Of a stretch of 64,000 bases of DNA, positions 62,400 to 64,000 are shown piece by piece (position 1 is the stretch's first letter; every line of letters begins with the position of its first letter). The DNA is from Azolla caroliniana. Taxonomy: Eukaryota > Polypodiophyta. The stretch lies in assembly GCA_043228905.1 (NCBI GenBank), contig JBHGNT010000020.1:6324001-6388000 (forward strand), written 5' to 3'. The notes beneath the pieces are model-generated. The model saw only the letters and a list, made by a program, of their open reading frames with translations. It searched no databases and had not been told where the DNA came from. The position numbers and the translations under genes were made by a program.

Positions 62400-63690
62400 A
62401 GTGTAGTTAATTAGTTACATCTTTGCTAATTAGGTAAGCCGTATAAAGTGTGGAAACTATTTAGCTGTTATGGTTGTAGTGTAGTAGCTAATTAGCTAAC
62501 ATGTAGTTAATTAGCTAACTGGTAGCTAATTAGCTACTCCCATACTTTAGTTGAGTAGCTAATTTGCTAAGTGGTAGACAATTACCTACTACCATAGTTT
62601 AGTACAATAGCTAATTAGCTAAGTGGTAGCTAATTAGCTACTACCATAGTTTAGTTGAGTAACTAAGTAGCTAAATGGTAGCTAATTAGCTACCACCATA
62701 GTTTAATACAGTAGCTAATTACCTACTACCACAGGTTAGTTGAGTAACTATTTAGCTAAGTGGTAGCTAATTAGCTACTACCATACTTTAGTTGAGTAGC
62801 TAATTAGCTACTACCATAGATTAGTACAATAGCTAATTAGATAACTGGCAGCTAATTAGCTACTACCATACTTTAGTTGAGTAGCTAATTAGCTAAGTGG
62901 TAGCTAAGTAGCTACTACCATAGTTTAGTACAGTAGCTAATTAGCAAATTAGTTAAGTGGTAGCTAATTAGCTACTACCATACTTTAGTACAGTACCTAA
63001 TTAGCTAAGTGTTAGCTAATTAGCTACTACCATACTTTAGCTGAGTAGTAGTACAATACCTAATTAGCTAAGTGTTAGCTAATTAGCTACTACCATCCTT
63101 TAGCTGAGTAGCTAATTAGATAAGTGGTAGCTAATTAGCTACTACCATACTTTAATACAGTAGCTAATTAGCTAAATGCTAGCTAATTAGGTACTACTAT
63201 AGTTTAGTACAATAGCTAATTAGCTATGTGGTAGCTAATTAGCTACTACCATAGTTTAGTACAATAGCTAATTAGCTAAGTGGTAGCTAATTAGCTACTA
63301 CCATACTTTAGCTGAGTAGCTAATTAGGTAAGTGGTAGCTAATTAGCTTTTACCATAGTTTAGTAAATTTGCTAATTAGCTAAGTGGTAGCTAATTAGCT
63401 ACTACCATACTTTAGCTAAGTAGCTAATTAGGTAAGTGGTAGCTAATTAGCTTTTACCATAGTTTAGTAAATTTGCTAATTAGCTAAGTGGTAGCTAATT
63501 AGCTACTACCATACTTTAGCTAAGTAGCTAATTAGCTAAATGGTAGCTAATTAGCTACTACCATAGTTTAATACAGTAGCTAATTAGCTAAGTGGTAGCT
63601 AATTAGCTACTACCATATTTTGATACAATAGCTAATTAGCTAAATGGTAACTAATTAGCTACTACCATACTTTAGTTGCTAGATGGTATG
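62400..63690. repeat. ~52-bp minisatellite of TAGCTAATTAGCTA palindromes
   Basis: About 24 degenerate copies of a unit built from GTAGCTAATTAGCTAC (a perfect 16-nt palindrome), CTACCATACTTTAGTTGAG and a second AGCTAATTAGCTAAGTGG. It starts a few bases after the last exon and may lie in its intron. Short relatives occur at 54595-54640. Confidence 0.88.
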
Positions 63691-63810
63691 ACTCATACTA
63701 AATGCTAGAATATAAAGAGGTGACATAATGGTGACTCTTGACCGTTACAGTGTCTATTCACTTTCAAGGTGAGTTCACACACTAGACCAAGTTGAGCTTG
63801 ATTCTCAACA
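63691..63810 (-). repeat. C4: start of a copia-type LTR
   Basis: On the minus strand TGTTGAGAATCAAGC at 63810, preceded by a polypurine tract TTGAGGGGGCG (63811-63821). That is the standard arrangement at the 3' end of a copia element. The LTR runs into the minisatellite and is incomplete. Confidence 0.6.
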
Positions 63811-64000
63811 CGCCCCCTCAAGCTCAAGTCGGGTCGGTTTCAGACGGTATCTGAAATCCGCTTCGACTCGCATTCCTGAGTCTGCGTCGACTTGCATCGA
63901 CTCGCATTTGGGTTGAAGCATGCTACGGTGTACCAACTTTTGGCCAAAAATTTAGTACTAAATCAAGGAAGAAAATAAACATTAAAAATTGAAAATAAAA
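63811..64000 (-). other. C4: internal edge next to the polypurine tract
   Basis: 190 bp up to the window end. No clear RNase H sequence; only the polypurine tract supports copia identity. Confidence 0.4.

Overview
This window is almost wholly a graveyard of nested LTR retrotransposons from a plant-type nuclear genome. Evidence is the mix of a chromodomain Ty3 element, Ty1/copia fragments, a Ty3 element with an extra third ORF, TG...CA LTRs with target-site duplications (TSDs), and a few exon-like blocks with GT/AG splice sites. A non-flowering land plant is my guess from the unfamiliar lineages; the sequence does not prove a species. The names A, A', D, E, E2, F, G, L, W, X, Y, Y2, Z, C1-C4 are my own labels.

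Layout. 1-512: gag of element G (+). 513-10468: element A, a complete young three-ORF Ty3 element (gag-protease, in-frame UAG, RT-RNaseH-integrase, then a long coiled-coil ORF3). 10469-22060: a block inverted by recombination between two oppositely oriented A LTRs. Read on the + strand it holds part of the X LTR, the 3' half of Y, an ORF3 remnant of an A-like element (D), an E-like LTR (E2) carrying an 88-bp palindromic insertion, a copia LTR piece, and the pol half of G (-). 22061-22522: the partner A solo LTR. 22523-27640: gag-only element X (-). 27641-30228: the 5' half of Y (-). 30229-33451: bits of D, Y2 and copia C2 (-). 33452-43717: A', a decayed relative of A, holding a copia solo LTR (39274-39907) and gag-only element Z (40011-43549). 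43718-52077: element W (+), broken up by copia C1 (+) and C3 (-). 52078-54060: F, a small non-autonomous LTR element with an internal minisatellite. 54484-62376: exon-like blocks of an unidentified multi-exon gene, split by chromovirus E (55860-61452, -). 62400-63690: a palindromic TAGCTAATTAGCTA minisatellite. 63690-64000: the edge of another copia element (C4).

How the parts relate. Y, Y2, W, X and Z share a primer-binding-site type and a gag family. Y, Y2 and W have pol; X and Z have only gag and presumably depend on pol supplied in trans. These elements make 4-bp target duplications starting ACG, whereas A and E make 5-bp ones. The nesting order can be read from interrupted frames and TSDs: Y into D, X into Y, A2 into X, A1 into G, then an A1 x A2 inversion; A' into C2, Z into A'; E into the gene.

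The most unusual signal is that LTRs of Y, Z, W, E, E2 and F all carry a tRNA-like A-box/B-box pair spaced 42-44 nt apart, always antisense to the element and in the first third of the LTR. Next are the 88-bp TG...CA palindrome with its own 5-bp TSD, built from an F-type LTR end, and a U3 hairpin module shared between copia-type and Ty3-type LTRs.
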